Assembly (NCBI RefSeq): GCF_025558425.1
Contig: NZ_CP094718.1
Location: forward strand, 1,736,001-1,800,000
Direction: 5' to 3'
Length of the DNA: 64,000 nucleotides
Source: Staphylococcus sp. IVB6240
Lineage (GTDB): Bacteria; Bacillota; Bacilli; Staphylococcales; Staphylococcaceae
The notes under the pieces were generated by a model, which was given only the letters and a program-made list of their open reading frames with translations, did no database searches and was not told where the DNA came from. This document shows positions 42,584 to 50,776 of this stretch, piece by piece. Each line of letters begins with the position of its first letter. Positions within the stretch are counted from its first letter, which is position 1. The translations under genes were made by a program, and so were the position numbers.

Positions 42584-42979
42584 CTATCTATTTTTAAAAT
42601 CTTCAATTGCTTCTTTTATTTCATCTCGGACACGTTGGAATTCTGACCAAGGTTTGCCAGCTGGATCATCAAACCCCCAGTGCTCTTTCTTTACATGTGG
42701 TGGCATGACTGGACAATTTTTATCTGCATCACTACACAATGTTACAACCAAATCTGCTTTATTTAATATCTTTGGATCTATCAAATCAGAAGTGTGTGTA
42801 TGAATATCAACGCCCACTTCATCCATTGCTTTAATGGCATTTGGATTGACACCGTGCGTTTCAATACCTGCTGAGTAAACATCCCATTCCTCCCCAAGTA
42901 TTTGTTTGCCCCATCCTTCAGCCATTTGGCTACGGCAGGCATTACCTGTACAAATAAAGTAAATGACTTTTTTATCCAT
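42584..42979 (-). CDS. arsC: Arsenate reductase, thioredoxin-coupled
   Basis: ArsC reduces arsenate to arsenite for export. It is the low-molecular-weight phosphatase-like type: P-loop CTGNACRS with catalytic Cys10, and redox Cys82 and Cys89 in [10 protein letters not shown], which pass electrons to thioredoxin. It has 131 residues, the same as the well-known plasmid pI258 enzyme. It is the last gene of arsRBC, 15 bp after arsB. Confidence 0.97.
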   Translation of the reverse strand: MDKKVIYFICTGNACRSQMAEGWGKQILGEEWDVYSAGIETHGVNPNAIKAMDEVGVDIHTHTSDLIDPKILNKADLVVTLCSDADKNCPVMPPHVKKEHWGFDDPAGKPWSEFQRVRDEIKEAIEDFKNR

Positions 42980-42994
42980 AAATTCTCCTTTTTA

Positions 42995-44290
42995 TTAAAA
43001 AATGATCAATGTAAGATATAAACCTAGTAGTGTTACAAATAATACTGGAATCGTAATGACAATACCTGTTTTAAAATACGTTCCCCAAGAAATCTTCACA
43101 CCTTTTTGCGTTAAGACATGCAACCATAATAGTGTTGCAAGCGAACCAATCGGTGTGATTTTTGGTCCTAAATCTGAACCAATGACATTGGCATAAATCA
43201 TCCCTTCTTGAAGGATGCCCGAAACATTTGATTGATGAATGGCAATCGCATCAATTAAAACTGTCGGCATGTTGTTCATAACAGATGATAGAAATGCTGC
43301 GATGAATCCCATGCCCATCACACTCGTAAACAGACCGTATTGAGAGATATTAGCTAACACATCGGCAAGTAGTGTCGTAATCCCTGCATTTTTCAATCCA
43401 AATACCACCAAATACATACCAATTGAAAAGGCAACAATATTCCATGGTGCTCCTTTAATGACCTGTGCTGTGTGAACTGCTGGTGACTTGCGCGCTAATA
43501 AAACAAAGATAAATGCAATACTTCCTGCAATGAACGACACAGGAATTTTCAACCATTCACTCACAAGATAACCAATCAATAATACCCCTAATACAATCCA
43601 TGATATTTTAAAGAGTCTCTCGTCTTTAATTACTGATTGCGGTGCTACTAAATGTGTTGCATCAAACGACTTCGGAATCGCCTTTCTAAAATATAGCCAT
43701 AAAACAACAATACTTGCGATCAATGAAAAAATATTTGGAATGATCATACGTCCAAAATATTCTAAAAAGCCAATATTAAAATAATCTGCTGAAACAATAT
43801 TTACTAAGTTACTCACCACAAGTGGTAATGATGTTGTATCTGCTATAAAACCACTTGCAATAATAAATGGAAAAACCACTTTTTCGTTAAATCCTAGGTT
43901 TCTCACCATTGCTAAAACAATCGGTGTTAATATCAGTGCTGCACCATCATTCGCAAAAAATGCTGCAACAATGGCTCCTAATAATATAATATAAACAAAC
44001 ATCTTCAAGCCGTTACCTTTAGAGGCACGTGCCATATGTATCGCTGACCATTCAAAGAAACCAATTTCATCTAAAATTAATGAAATAAGTATCACTGCCA
44101 CAAAAGTGAGTGTCGCATTCCATACAATCCCTGTGACTTCCCAGACATCACTCAAACTGACGACACCTGTGATAATCGCCACAAGTGCTCCTACAATAGC
44201 TGTGATTCCTATATCTAATCCTTTAGGTTGCCAAATGACAAAAAGCAATGTAATCAAAAATATCATAATTGCCAAAAGCATCATGAGCAT
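42995..44290 (-). CDS. arsB: Arsenite efflux membrane protein
   Basis: ArsB expels arsenite (and antimonite) using the membrane potential. It has 431 residues with about twelve membrane segments. [19 protein letters not shown] near residue 115, [18 protein letters not shown] near 148 and [10 protein letters not shown] near 320 are typical of the family. Its ATG at 44290 lies inside the end of arsR (10-base overlap), so translation is probably coupled. Confidence 0.96.
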   Translation of the reverse strand: MLMMLLAIMIFLITLLFVIWQPKGLDIGITAIVGALVAIITGVVSLSDVWEVTGIVWNATLTFVAVILISLILDEIGFFEWSAIHMARASKGNGLKMFVYIILLGAIVAAFFANDGAALILTPIVLAMVRNLGFNEKVVFPFIIASGFIADTTSLPLVVSNLVNIVSADYFNIGFLEYFGRMIIPNIFSLIASIVVLWLYFRKAIPKSFDATHLVAPQSVIKDERLFKISWIVLGVLLIGYLVSEWLKIPVSFIAGSIAFIFVLLARKSPAVHTAQVIKGAPWNIVAFSIGMYLVVFGLKNAGITTLLADVLANISQYGLFTSVMGMGFIAAFLSSVMNNMPTVLIDAIAIHQSNVSGILQEGMIYANVIGSDLGPKITPIGSLATLLWLHVLTQKGVKISWGTYFKTGIVITIPVLFVTLLGLYLTLIIF

Positions 44291-44604
44291 GTGCCACCTT
44301 TCATCGTTTTACAAATACACACTTCATTATTGGTATGTAAATAGTTCAAAGTATGATCGATGCCTTCAAATTTTTCAGCATTTAGCTGATACATCCGCTT
44401 TGTCCCTTCTTTACGAGCTGTCACAAGTCCACATGCAACCAGTGCTTTCATATGATGACTCAAAGTAGGCTGCGAAAAATCAAAATGCGCAAGTATGTCA
44501 CAAGCACATAACTCTCCACAGGATAACAAATCGATAATTTCCAATCGACTCGCATCAGATAGAACTTTCAACTGTGATGCTAATTCTTGATATGACATAG
44601 CCAC
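44281..44604 (-). CDS. arsR: Arsenic-responsive repressor
   Basis: ArsR/SmtB-family winged-helix repressor of 107 residues. [18 protein letters not shown] is the recognition helix region. ELCACDIL near residue 30 supplies the paired Cys that bind arsenite and release DNA. C-terminal Cys residues ([13 protein letters not shown]) are additional. It has GGAGGAGT before the ATG and is first in arsRBC. Expected to repress its own operon from the dyad upstream. Confidence 0.96.
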   Translation of the reverse strand: MAMSYQELASQLKVLSDASRLEIIDLLSCGELCACDILAHFDFSQPTLSHHMKALVACGLVTARKEGTKRMYQLNAEKFEGIDHTLNYLHTNNEVCICKTMKGGTCS

Positions 44605-44617
44605 TCCTCCTTCACAA

Positions 44618-44655
44618 AATATAGACTAACATCTATATAATTAATTGTCTATATT
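44618..44655 (-). promoter_or_regulatory. ArsR operator candidate upstream of arsR
   Basis: A perfect inverted repeat, AATATAGAC (618-626) and GTCTATATT (647-655), lies 14-51 bp before arsR. Half-sites resemble the ATAGA-type ArsR sites; promoter elements probably overlap it. Confidence 0.65.
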
Positions 44656-44667
44656 CATACGCAAAAA

Positions 44668-44697
44668 AAGAACCGAGTACTTATATACTCAGTTCTT
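44668..44697 (-). terminator. Terminator of the asp23 operon
   Basis: AAGAACCGAGTA pairs with TACTCAGTTCTT (one mismatch), with a U run on the minus strand. Confidence 0.85.
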
Positions 44698-44716
44698 AAT
44701 CGTATCAACGAACGGC

Positions 44717-45202
44717 TTATTGTAATCCTTTTTGCTCGTTGTTGTTACCTTTTTCATTTTTTTGTTGCCATTCTTTACGAGTCATTACATCGTCAACTTG
44801 CATGTTCACTTCAACAACTTCTAAACCAGTCATGTGTTTCACTTGTTCTTTAATAAGTTCAGTTACTTTACGGAAGATTTTTGGTGCTGATTCACCGTAT
44901 TCTAATACAACTTTTAAGTCGATTGCTGCTTGTTTTTCGCCAACTTCAGCTGATACACCTTGTGTTACGTTGTTACCACCTGAGAAAGAACCACTAATGC
45001 TATCAACGAAGCCGCCTTTCATATCTAAGATACCTTTTACTTCACGTGCTGCGATACCAGCGATTTTTTCAACAACTTCATCAGAGAATGTTAAGCTGTT
45101 TGAGAATTGTGGTTGGTTGTCTTGACGTTTTTCTTGTTCTTTTTGGTTTACACCTGTGTTATTGTTGTATGCTTCTTTTGCTTTATTGTTATCTACTGTC
45201 AT
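44717..45202 (-). CDS. asp23: Alkaline shock protein 23
   Basis: Asp23 is an abundant membrane-associated envelope-stress protein of staphylococci, anchored by AmaP. The 161-residue product has the Asp23/Gls24 domain ([21 protein letters not shown], then a Gly-rich middle and [11 protein letters not shown]). The N-terminus ([16 protein letters not shown]) and the Gln/Asn-rich tail are low complexity. It is the last of three genes, 71 bp after the DUF2273 gene. In S. aureus the operon is a standard reporter for sigma-B activity, and a sigma-B promoter is visible upstream of amaP. Confidence 0.96.
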   Translation of the reverse strand: MTVDNNKAKEAYNNNTGVNQKEQEKRQDNQPQFSNSLTFSDEVVEKIAGIAAREVKGILDMKGGFVDSISGSFSGGNNVTQGVSAEVGEKQAAIDLKVVLEYGESAPKIFRKVTELIKEQVKHMTGLEVVEVNMQVDDVMTRKEWQQKNEKGNNNEQKGLQ

Positions 45203-45273
45203 AATTAAAAACTCCTTTATTCTGAAATATTTTTTAATACACTGTTCTTAAAATTGTATGTTGCTATGCAATG

Positions 45274-45519
45274 CTAGCTTAACCGATTTAGTAAATTTAA
45301 GAAATCTTGTGTTCGGTCTTTAATATACCCAACTCCAACTCCGATTAAACATAAAAAGATAATTAAAATTGTCTTCCAAAAGCCAAGTGTTAAAAACAAG
45401 ATTGCAATGAGAAGGAAAGAGAAGAACCCGATAATGCGCCATTTATAGCTGCGCAGTAAGGCAATTATCTGTTCATTCGTCACTTGTTCACCTTGACCAT
45501 TTTGATGTTGATTAGCCAT
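45274..45519 (-). CDS. DUF2273 small membrane protein
   Basis: An 81-residue protein with two membrane segments in the second half (WRIIGFFSFLLIAILFLTLG and ILIIFLCLIGVGVGYIKD). It lies between amaP (12 bp) and asp23, as in other staphylococci and bacilli. Role is unknown, probably part of the Asp23-AmaP membrane assembly. Confidence 0.88.
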   Translation of the reverse strand: MANQHQNGQGEQVTNEQIIALLRSYKWRIIGFFSFLLIAILFLTLGFWKTILIIFLCLIGVGVGYIKDRTQDFLNLLNRLS

Positions 45520-45531
45520 AGGAACCCTCCT

Positions 45532-46074
45532 TTACACAACACGCGCTTCGCCACTTTGGCGTTGGTCACGTACATTGATTTCTAACTTTCTTACTGGCAT
45601 TTCTGAAAAACGTTCAACATTTTCTTTTACATCTGCTCTCACTTGTTCAGTTAAAGATTGAATGTTAACTGCTGTCGTTGGTACAAGGAAATCCGCTTTA
45701 ATATCAACAAAATTGTTATTCTTTTTGTTATATAACTTCGCCACAACATTCGGTTGACGAATTGAATCATATTTTTTAATTGTATCCAACGCTGTATTTT
45801 CAATAGATTTACGTGAAATGTAAATATGTCCATCTTGATAGTCTTTGTATAAACCTGGTTTGCGATGTGTTGGTTTAAACGCACTAAAAAATAAAATAAA
45901 CCCTAATAAAATTAAGAACGCAGATAAGCCAATCAATAATGGTTCAAACCAATTATATTGATAGAGATAATTTTGGTATTGTTTGATCGGTTGATAATCT
46001 AAGTACATAAATAATAAGAAACCAACGATGACTACCATTAATAATCCTAGACAGAAATTTTTTAGTCTTCTCAC
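45532..46074 (-). CDS. amaP: Alkaline shock response membrane anchor protein AmaP
   Basis: AmaP holds Asp23 at the membrane. It has 180 residues with two N-terminal membrane segments (FCLGLLMVVIVGFLLFMYL and EPLLIGLSAFLILLGFILFFSAF), then an Asp23-like cytoplasmic domain ending MPVRKLEINVRDQR. The start is GTG at 46074, about ten bases after GGAGG. It is the first gene of the operon. Confidence 0.93.
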   Translation of the reverse strand: MRRLKNFCLGLLMVVIVGFLLFMYLDYQPIKQYQNYLYQYNWFEPLLIGLSAFLILLGFILFFSAFKPTHRKPGLYKDYQDGHIYISRKSIENTALDTIKKYDSIRQPNVVAKLYNKKNNNFVDIKADFLVPTTAVNIQSLTEQVRADVKENVERFSEMPVRKLEINVRDQRQSGEARVV

Positions 46075-46119
46075 CTTACGTACACCTCCTATTTTGTTGT
46101 CAAATGTCTTACATTCAAT

Positions 46120-46145
46120 ATACCCATATTCAAAATACTAAAAAC
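46120..46145 (-). promoter_or_regulatory. Sigma-B promoter of amaP-asp23
   Basis: On the minus strand GTTTTT, a 14-bp spacer and GGGTAT match the sigma-B consensus GTTTNN-N12-15-GGGTAT. It lies 46 bp before amaP. Confidence 0.88.
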
Positions 46146-46276
46146 ATAAATTCAAAAAATAAATATGGCATAAAATACTTCCTAATAAATTAGTCGAATG
46201 ATAAGCTGTCTTAATTTACCCTATACTTTATCTTATAAACACACATACAGAAATTATTTCTAGGACAATAAAAAAA

Positions 46277-46301
46277 CAGACAATGTTTATCTCATTGCCT
46301 G
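46277..46301 (-). terminator. Terminator of hchA
   Basis: CAGACAATG pairs with CATTGCCTG (one mismatch); a U run follows on the minus strand. Confidence 0.82.
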
Positions 46302-46320
46302 CCTCTTACACTTATTATGA

Positions 46321-47187
46321 TTATTGAATATACGCTAACATTTCATTAACTGCTAATTTACCTAATGCATCTGATGCTAAAGGACTATCTCCAGTTAACA
46401 ACTGACGATCTTTATGAACTTGACCTGTCATTTCTTTATTAACAACGTGAAGCTCATCTTGCGTTAAACTTTCAGCAACAAGCCATTGAAGTTTTCCAGG
46501 TAAATAACCAATATCAATATTCGCTCCATCATCTAATGCATCAGGGAATACACATACTTCATAGCCTGCAAATGCTGATGTTTGACGATTTAATGAGCCA
46601 GCGAGTAATGCAGCTGGACCATGACATAATGTCACAACAAATCGATGATATTCAAGTGACCAATCTAATATTTGTTGTACATCTTCACTTTCTGGTAAGC
46701 CATTTAATGCGGCATGTCCCCCCGGAATAAATACAGATAAATAATCAGACTCTGCACCTAATTCATTGGCAACAACTTCTGATAATTTTTTAGGTGCTTG
46801 TAACTTCGCTTTAAGTTGTTCATAAGTACCCATCACTGCTTCATCTTCCGTTGGCATTGCCCAATACTCTATCTTAGCCGGATTACCTGAGAGTGTTGCC
46901 ACCTCAACATCAAATCCGGCTTCCATCATATGATGTAACGGTAACAATGTTTCTATAGGATGATTCCCTGTTGAAAACTTCTTACCATTTTGTAGCATTA
47001 AATATCTTTCATCTGCAGCAATGACTAAAACTTTCCATTTACCTTCTGTATAAGCGCCTTGATGTTCGACACCTTGAAAGTTCGTTTTTGGTGCTGTATA
47101 TAATGACAACGAATAGTCAGACGGGAAAAATGCATTATCTTCCGCTCTATCTGCTACAGGTTGTTTACTTAAGTTGTTTTCTGTCAT
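46321..47187 (-). CDS. hchA: Hsp31-type glyoxalase III / protein deglycase
   Basis: A DJ-1/PfpI superfamily enzyme of 288 residues. The nucleophile is Cys188 in [12 protein letters not shown], and the oxyanion/His motif [13 protein letters not shown] is near residue 155. An N-terminal extension ([21 protein letters not shown]) is typical of HchA rather than of short DJ-1 proteins. Members convert methylglyoxal to lactate without glutathione and act as holding chaperones. It is monocistronic and divergent from sae; I see no sigma-B or heat-shock box upstream. Confidence 0.92.
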   Translation of the reverse strand: MTENNLSKQPVADRAEDNAFFPSDYSLSLYTAPKTNFQGVEHQGAYTEGKWKVLVIAADERYLMLQNGKKFSTGNHPIETLLPLHHMMEAGFDVEVATLSGNPAKIEYWAMPTEDEAVMGTYEQLKAKLQAPKKLSEVVANELGAESDYLSVFIPGGHAALNGLPESEDVQQILDWSLEYHRFVVTLCHGPAALLAGSLNRQTSAFAGYEVCVFPDALDDGANIDIGYLPGKLQWLVAESLTQDELHVVNKEMTGQVHKDRQLLTGDSPLASDALGKLAVNEMLAYIQ

Positions 47188-47284
47188 TTGAATTACTTCC
47201 TTCTCTTTTGTTATGAATCACATCTTATGCCTTATTAAAGACGATGTAAATCTATCTGCTTGTAATCATCAATTACTTCGGTTC

Positions 47285-47325
47285 TGTTCAAATTCAAACC
47301 ACTTCTCCCACAATCTCGTTCTACG
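47285..47325 (-). repeat. Partial copy of the sfaD-downstream repeat
   Basis: On the minus strand GAGATTGTGGGAGAAGTGG followed by TTTGAATTTGAACAGAAC parallels GAGGTTGTGAGAG...TTAGAATTCGAGCAGAAC of the 40.9 kb repeat. It is one truncated half-unit in the hchA-sae gap. The match is by eye. Confidence 0.55.
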
Positions 47326-47337
47326 ATTTAAGATTTA

Positions 47338-47373
47338 GTTAAGAATTGTTAATGATGAGTTAATGTGAATTAA
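47338..47373 (+). promoter_or_regulatory. SaeR-type binding sites at the sae promoter
   Basis: Half-sites GTTAA at 47338, 47348 and 47359 and ATTAA at 47369 lie on one face, 10-11 bp apart. The pair at 47348 and 47359 is GTTAA-TGATGA-GTTAA, a perfect match to the SaeR consensus GTTAAN6GTTAA. A TATACA -10 element follows at 47390-47395. This is consistent with autoactivation of the operon. Confidence 0.82.
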
Positions 47374-47437
47374 GATATTTAAGCTGTAGTATACAAAGTG
47401 TCAAAACAATAAACCAAAACGAAAGTGGGAAATGATC

Positions 47438-47899
47438 ATGAAAATCAAATCAATCTTATTATCTACTACAGTTGCAACAACATTACTTTTAGGCGCATGC
47501 GGTAACATGGATGATGACAAAGAAATGAAAAAAGACGACAAGATGATGGAAAGTAAAATGGAAGACAAAAAGATGGATGATAAAAAAATGGCTAACAAAG
47601 ACATGATGATGAAAGAAGGCATGTTCAAAGGCGAAAATGATCAAATGGTTGAAGGTAAGGCGATGATCAAAGACGGTAAATTAATGCTGACTGATTTCAA
47701 ATCTGACAAAGGTCCAGACTTACACGTTTACCTCACTAAAAATGGTGATGTTGAAAAAGGCTTGAAAATTGATAAAGTGAAATACGATGAAATGGAACAA
47801 ACTTTTGACCTTAAAGGTGCTAACGTTGAAGATTACGATACAGTCACAATCTACTGCGACAAAGCACACGTTGTATTCGGTAATGCCATGTTAAAATAA
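47438..47899 (+). CDS. saeP: SaeP lipoprotein (DM13-like)
   Basis: SaeP is the first protein of the sae operon; in S. aureus SaeP and SaeQ promote SaeS phosphatase activity and return the system to rest. It is a lipoprotein (LLLGAC, lipid Cys21) of 154 residues. A Met/Lys/Asp-rich linker (about 22-70) precedes a beta-rich DM13-type domain (LHVYLTKNG, then VTIYCDKAHVVFGNAML). I start at 47438, after GTGGGA; an ATG two codons upstream is too near. The Met/Lys linker is strongly repetitive (KKMDDKKM). Confidence 0.9.
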   Translation: MKIKSILLSTTVATTLLLGACGNMDDDKEMKKDDKMMESKMEDKKMDDKKMANKDMMMKEGMFKGENDQMVEGKAMIKDGKLMLTDFKSDKGPDLHVYLTKNGDVEKGLKIDKVKYDEMEQTFDLKGANVEDYDTVTIYCDKAHVVFGNAMLK

Positions 47900-47943
47900 T
47901 TTTCCAACCTCACAGCATATTATAGATCTTAAATGACTTCAGT

Positions 47944-47992
47944 GAGATAGAATTCTACCGTATTTGGAGGATTCTATCTCTTTTTTATCAAA
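47944..47992 (+). terminator. Strong hairpin between saeP and saeQ
   Basis: GAGATAGAAT (944-953) pairs perfectly with ATTCTATCTC (971-980), followed by six T. It should stop much of the transcription from the promoter before saeP, leaving saeQRS to an internal promoter or readthrough. Confidence 0.88.
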
Positions 47993-48009
47993 ATTAAGGA
48001 GGTTTCACT

Positions 48010-48471
48010 ATGTCTACAATTTGGAAAGTTATTCTTTTGCTCATCAGAATGGGGAGTGGCATCATGATGCTGATGCAAGGTTTTGAAAAGTTAACAGGTG
48101 GTTTTGCGATTAGTGGCTTAGTTCCTGTTGTTCAAAAAAGCTCAGATATTCCAGATTGGTATAAAGCTTTTTTCAGCCATGTCGTGAATCAGCAATTAGA
48201 TCTTATCCAATGGATGATTCCACTCGGTGAGATAGCAATTGGTCTCGGACTTATTTTTGGTGTGTTATCCTATACAGCGAGTTTCTTTGGCGTCTTTGTT
48301 ATGTTGAATTATATATTGGCAGATATGATTTTTACGTATCCAATACAATTATTTTTCTTTATAATATTATTAATGAACAAAAAAACATTAGAATCAATCA
48401 GTCTATTACACTTCTTTAAAAGAAAAAAACTAGGGAATGATGCACATGGAACACATACTTATAGTGGATGA
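48010..48471 (+). CDS. saeQ: SaeQ membrane protein (DoxX family)
   Basis: A 153-residue protein with four membrane segments. DoxX features are [18 protein letters not shown] near the start and [24 protein letters not shown] in the middle. A strong AAGGAGG precedes the ATG. Its 3' end overlaps saeR by 26 bases. In S. aureus SaeQ acts with SaeP on the kinase SaeS, and an additional promoter for saeRS lies within saeQ; I cannot confirm that promoter here. Confidence 0.9.
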   Translation: MSTIWKVILLLIRMGSGIMMLMQGFEKLTGGFAISGLVPVVQKSSDIPDWYKAFFSHVVNQQLDLIQWMIPLGEIAIGLGLIFGVLSYTASFFGVFVMLNYILADMIFTYPIQLFFFIILLMNKKTLESISLLHFFKRKKLGNDAHGTHTYSG

Positions 48472-49129
48472 CGAGCCTGATATCCGTGATATATGTAAAA
48501 CATATTTTGAATTCGAAGGCTATGCCGTATCAACAGCGACAAACGGACAAGAGGCATTAGATAAGTTAGACGCATCCATCGACTTGATGATTTTAGATAT
48601 TATGATGCCCGATAAAGATGGCTATGCGGTGGTAAAAGAAATGCACGCACAGCAATTAGATATTCCATATATTTATCTTACAGCTAAAACAACAGAGTCA
48701 GATGCGATATATGGGCTTATGCTTGGCGCAGATGACTATGTCAAAAAACCTTTCAGCCCACGCGAATTAGTGATACGTGCCAAAAATATTTTAAAACGCG
48801 TGAAACAAAATCCTATTGCTCAAGATACTTTAACATTCGGTTCCCTCTCTTTAGATAACCTGACAAAAACCGTCACAATTCATAATAAAACAGTGAGTCT
48901 GAGAGTGAAGGAATTCGAATTATTATGGTATTTCGCCACGCACGAAAATGTCGCACTATCTAAGACCGATTTGCTAGAACAAGTGTGGGGCTATGATTAT
49001 TACGAGGATATGAATACGTTGAATGTTCATATTCATCGCCTGCGTGAAAAACTTGAACAGCATCAATACAATGACTATGCAATTACAACAGTATGGGGAC
49101 TTGGTTATAAGTTCCAGAGGAGGCATTAG
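48446..49129 (+). CDS. saeR: Response regulator SaeR
   Basis: SaeR is an OmpR-family activator of secreted virulence factors. It has 227 residues. The receiver has the phospho-acceptor Asp51 ([10 protein letters not shown]), IYLTAKT, and [15 protein letters not shown]. The winged-helix domain includes [23 protein letters not shown] and [13 protein letters not shown]. These match S. aureus SaeR closely as I recall it. I start at MEHILIVDD (48446), after AGGGA; the frame is open three codons further. Its stop is one base before the saeS start. Confidence 0.96.
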   Translation: MEHILIVDDEPDIRDICKTYFEFEGYAVSTATNGQEALDKLDASIDLMILDIMMPDKDGYAVVKEMHAQQLDIPYIYLTAKTTESDAIYGLMLGADDYVKKPFSPRELVIRAKNILKRVKQNPIAQDTLTFGSLSLDNLTKTVTIHNKTVSLRVKEFELLWYFATHENVALSKTDLLEQVWGYDYYEDMNTLNVHIHRLREKLEQHQYNDYAITTVWGLGYKFQRRH

Positions 49130-50158
49130 ATGACATTTCGCAAACAACTCTTTCTATCCTTTGTCACTTCTGTCATCATTACAACAATCTTCTTATTTGT
49201 GCTTTATAAGTTCATGTGGTTTGATGGACAACAAACGTTATTTCTCACACTCTTTTCAATGATTTCAAGTATGATGACGATGATGATTGCACTCACTTTT
49301 ATCGTACCAACCATTCATAAAATCGAACGTCTAAATAAGGAAACACAAAAAGTAGCGGACGGAGACTTCAATATTGATTCGATTGATATTTCATCCCCTC
49401 TAGAGCTAAAAGAACTCAATGAATCTTTCACAGTGATGGTCAGACGTGTCGAACAACAAATGGCACAGATCAAAGATGAAGAAGCTGAAAAAATGTACAT
49501 GGTCCAAAATTTAGCGCATGACTTAAAGACACCACTTGCAAGTATCAAGTCCTATTCAGAAGCGTTACGTGATGGTGTCGTGCAAGAAGGCACTTCACAA
49601 CAACATGCGTACAATGTCTTGATTAACCAAGCAGATCGATTAAGTAATATGTTTGACGACTTAACTTCCATGGTAAGTGTGACAACGCATGCGCAAGACA
49701 AAGTCTCACTCCAAGTCGATCAATTATTAATATCGATATTAGATCCTTATCAGCAGCAACTTGAACAAGAACAGCGAACACTCAATGTAGACGTCTCACC
49801 ATCCATCCCTCGTTTCACACAGGATAAGATAGCCATTGAACGGATTGTCTCAAACTTTTTAGACAATGCCTTGAAGTTTTCGGAAGTAGGGACACCCATT
49901 CATGTCTCTTTTCAACAAACAAGCAATCAAGAGTTAGCAATTTCTGTCAGAGATGAAGGGACTGGTATTGAATCTAAATATTTGAGTCGGGTCTTTGAAC
50001 GAACGTTCCGTGTAGAACCTTCTCGTAATCTCAATCGTGGCGGTTCAGGACTTGGTTTATATATTGCACAAACACTTGCACATCAGATTGGTGGACATAT
50101 CGATATCCAGAGCACTTATGGTAAAGGCACAACGGTCACATTACATTTCCCTATTTAA
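49130..50158 (+). CDS. saeS: Sensor histidine kinase SaeS
   Basis: SaeS is an intramembrane-sensing kinase, 342 residues. Two N-terminal membrane segments (residues 9-28 and 39-60) are joined by a short extracellular loop KFMWFDGQQ. The S. aureus loop (LMWFNGH) senses neutrophil peptides. A HAMP-like linker follows, then the H-box LAHDLKTPLAS with His130, N-box NFLDNALKFSE, G1 DEGTGIE, and G2 GGSGLGLYIA. It is the last gene of saePQRS with a terminator 7 bp after the stop. Confidence 0.95.
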   Translation: MTFRKQLFLSFVTSVIITTIFLFVLYKFMWFDGQQTLFLTLFSMISSMMTMMIALTFIVPTIHKIERLNKETQKVADGDFNIDSIDISSPLELKELNESFTVMVRRVEQQMAQIKDEEAEKMYMVQNLAHDLKTPLASIKSYSEALRDGVVQEGTSQQHAYNVLINQADRLSNMFDDLTSMVSVTTHAQDKVSLQVDQLLISILDPYQQQLEQEQRTLNVDVSPSIPRFTQDKIAIERIVSNFLDNALKFSEVGTPIHVSFQQTSNQELAISVRDEGTGIESKYLSRVFERTFRVEPSRNLNRGGSGLGLYIAQTLAHQIGGHIDIQSTYGKGTTVTLHFPI

Positions 50159-50164
50159 CGATAC

Positions 50165-50210
50165 AAAGGCAGTTACGACTGGAAACCATTTCCATGTTGT
50201 AACTGCCTTT
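50165..50210 (+). terminator. Terminator of saePQRS
   Basis: AAAGGCAGTTAC (165-176) pairs with GTAACTGCCTTT (199-210), followed by a T-rich stretch. Confidence 0.88.
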
Positions 50211-50251
50211 TATATGATATCTCTTCGTTTCAAATAATCGTCATCCCATCA

Positions 50252-50776
50252 TTAGTCATCATCAACTTCATAATCATCATCATCTGAATAATAATAATAT
50301 GGATTCGGCTGAACTTGTAAATTCGTTTGTGAATCAGACTGTTGTGTTACTGATGGATCTTCCACTGGCGGTGTTGTTGCTGATTGTGTCTGTGATGGTG
50401 ATTGCTGCTGCACATTTCGTTGTTTAGATGTTTGATCCCCTATTTGTTTCTCTTTTGACTGTTGCACACGCTTTTTCTTTGGTTTTTCTTGTTTTTCAAC
50501 CTTCCGCTTAATCACCTTTAACTGAGATATTTTTTCTGACTGGCGATCAATCTGAAAGCGAAAAAGTTTCTGTTTATCTTCAACAGTTACTTTAAAATAC
50601 CGTTTATCTTCAGTCGTGTTAAAGGTTTTGATTTCTCCAGCGTAACGCTCCTTCACCATTGCTTTTCCTTCTTCGGCACTCAATAATGACTTATTACTCT
50701 GAAATATCATCATTCCCAACACTAAAATAAGCACGAAGATAATCATATATAAAATGGGTTTTAATAAATTATTCAA
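50252..50776 (-). CDS. Membrane-anchored PepSY-like protein with low-complexity tail
   Basis: The 174-residue protein has one N-terminal membrane segment (ILYMIIFVLILVLGMMIF), then a short PepSY-like domain (LSAEEGKAMVKERYAGEIKTFN...YFKVTVEDKQKLFRFQID). A Lys/Gln-rich stretch follows, then Ser/Thr/Pro/Gln repeats, and an acidic tail YYYYSDDDDYEVDDD. It overlaps the kinase gene by eight bases. The layout regulator-kinase-PepSY resembles ykoGHI of Bacillus subtilis. It probably modulates the kinase from outside the cell; that is inference. The tail could bind cations or cell-wall polymers. Confidence 0.7.
   Translation of the reverse strand: MNNLLKPILYMIIFVLILVLGMMIFQSNKSLLSAEEGKAMVKERYAGEIKTFNTTEDKRYFKVTVEDKQKLFRFQIDRQSEKISQLKVIKRKVEKQEKPKKKRVQQSKEKQIGDQTSKQRNVQQQSPSQTQSATTPPVEDPSVTQQSDSQTNLQVQPNPYYYYSDDDDYEVDDD

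Noticed and set aside
42528..42803. Plus-strand frame starting one base after the MFS gene
   Set aside because: It runs through a terminator and antisense to arsC, whose catalytic motifs show the true strand.
47401..47628. Hydrophobic minus frame opposite saeP
   Set aside because: It is the complement of the Met/Lys/Asp-rich saeP linker, which always reads as Ser/Ile/Leu on the other strand.
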